64,000 nucleotides of DNA from CAZAYP01 sp964489425 [NCBI: uncultured Verrucomicrobiota bacterium] (lineage in GTDB: Bacteria > Verrucomicrobiota > Kiritimatiellia > RZYC01). A model generated the notes under the pieces. It was not told the origin of the DNA and did not search any database. It was given only the letters and a program-made list of their open reading frames with translations. Positions 63,721-64,000 of the stretch are shown in pieces (positions within the stretch are counted from its first letter, which is position 1; the number at the start of each line of letters is the position of its first letter). Where the stretch lies: positions 11,957-75,956 of the forward strand of contig CAZAYP010000019.1 in assembly GCA_964489425.1 (NCBI GenBank), written 5' to 3'. The translations under genes and the position numbers were made by a program.

Positions 63721-64000
63721 AATAATCTCCTTGCTTGTCTGTTATCTGGTCCACGTTGATCCGAAGACCGCGTGCAGCGCGCCGGATCGTTGGCAGGATG
63801 TTCTACTTTACGCAGGACCTCAAGCTTGGTTTTGGGGGTACAGCGCGGGGATCGTATTCATGACTCCGCACCGTCCGATCCCGGTTGCAGCGTGGTACCT
63901 GTTGCTGCAACAGTAAACGAAGATCTGCGAAATCGGCACTTGATCTAACCTGACTTCCCAAGAAATTCATAAAAAGCCAGCAAAAGCGATAAATCGTAGC

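Noticed and set aside
63623-63916. 97-codon plus-strand frame near the right edge
   Set aside because: Its first third is antisense to the signal peptide of the gene ending at 63720 and it shows no family or ribosome-binding site.

Overview
This is a GC-rich, gene-dense bacterial window with 39 protein-coding genes. No rRNA, tRNA, CRISPR array or transposase was seen. The gene content points to a Gram-negative member of the Planctomycetes-Verrucomicrobia-Chlamydiae group, and Kiritimatiellota or a related Verrucomicrobiota lineage is my best guess. The support is a lipid A pathway that uses LpxI next to a Gfo/Idh/MocA dehydrogenase and LpxB, a GldA/GldF/GldG-type ABC transporter operon, a large set of exported beta-helix, choice-of-anchor, RHS and FGE-like proteins, and palindromic TTTCCAA..TTGGAAA repeats. 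The phylum is an inference and was not tested by phylogeny. No gene-free stretch exceeds 300 bases; the larger gaps (22982-23269, 50041-50269, 54088-54370, 60970-61214, 62616-62835, 63721-64000) are described in the features or in the neighbouring genes.

Layout. 1-6787 (+): a tight run of an RHS/YD-repeat protein (cut by the window edge, with a probable C39-peptidase-like tail at its N-terminus), a beta-helix protein carrying one YD repeat, and an exported trypsin-like protease. 6818-12184 (-): a CHASE4-like/PAS histidine kinase, its NarL-type response regulator and an exported GH144-like glycoside hydrolase, apparently one unit. 12292-26210: surface or exported proteins, namely a beta-helix protein, a 2990-residue modular giant, and two tandem paralogues of a tryptophan/glycine-rich propeller-like family. 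The region upstream of the giant carries two unusual phased repeat arrays. 26239-28202 (-): two overlapping genes, a predicted metal-dependent hydrolase and a hypothetical.

28273-32570 (+): glycosyltransferase, PAS-GGDEF diguanylate cyclase, FAD glycerol-3-phosphate dehydrogenase and a small exported protein, joined by overlapping start and stop codons. 32643-35585 (+): lpxI, Gfo/Idh/MocA dehydrogenase and lpxB. 35607-44799 (+): exported SagB-like nitroreductase, a COG3044-family protein that has lost its P-loop, dtd, an exported unknown, argH and a hydantoinase/5-oxoprolinase A-B fusion. 44898-47144 (+): lpxD and a response regulator fused to a nucleotidyl cyclase. 47160-55189: a DUF2225 protein, a third beta-helix protein, a CAP plus double FGE-like protein, a single FGE-like protein and a nitrilase-family amidohydrolase. 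55230-60969 (-): a six-gene operon with a membrane-anchored Hsp20, an ABC ATPase, a permease, GldG, DUF4340 and a small membrane protein. 61215-63720: an orphan histidine kinase with a perfect inverted repeat before its start, then a convergent exported unknown.

Taken together, the window mixes core envelope biogenesis (lpxI, lpxB, lpxD, glycosyltransferase, ABC export) and arginine/tRNA housekeeping with a large secretome of repeat proteins and several signalling proteins. The points most worth a second look are the degenerate ATPase, the phased palindromes before the giant gene, a shared short C-terminal W..LLL motif on four exported proteins, and FGE-like domains lacking the catalytic cysteines.
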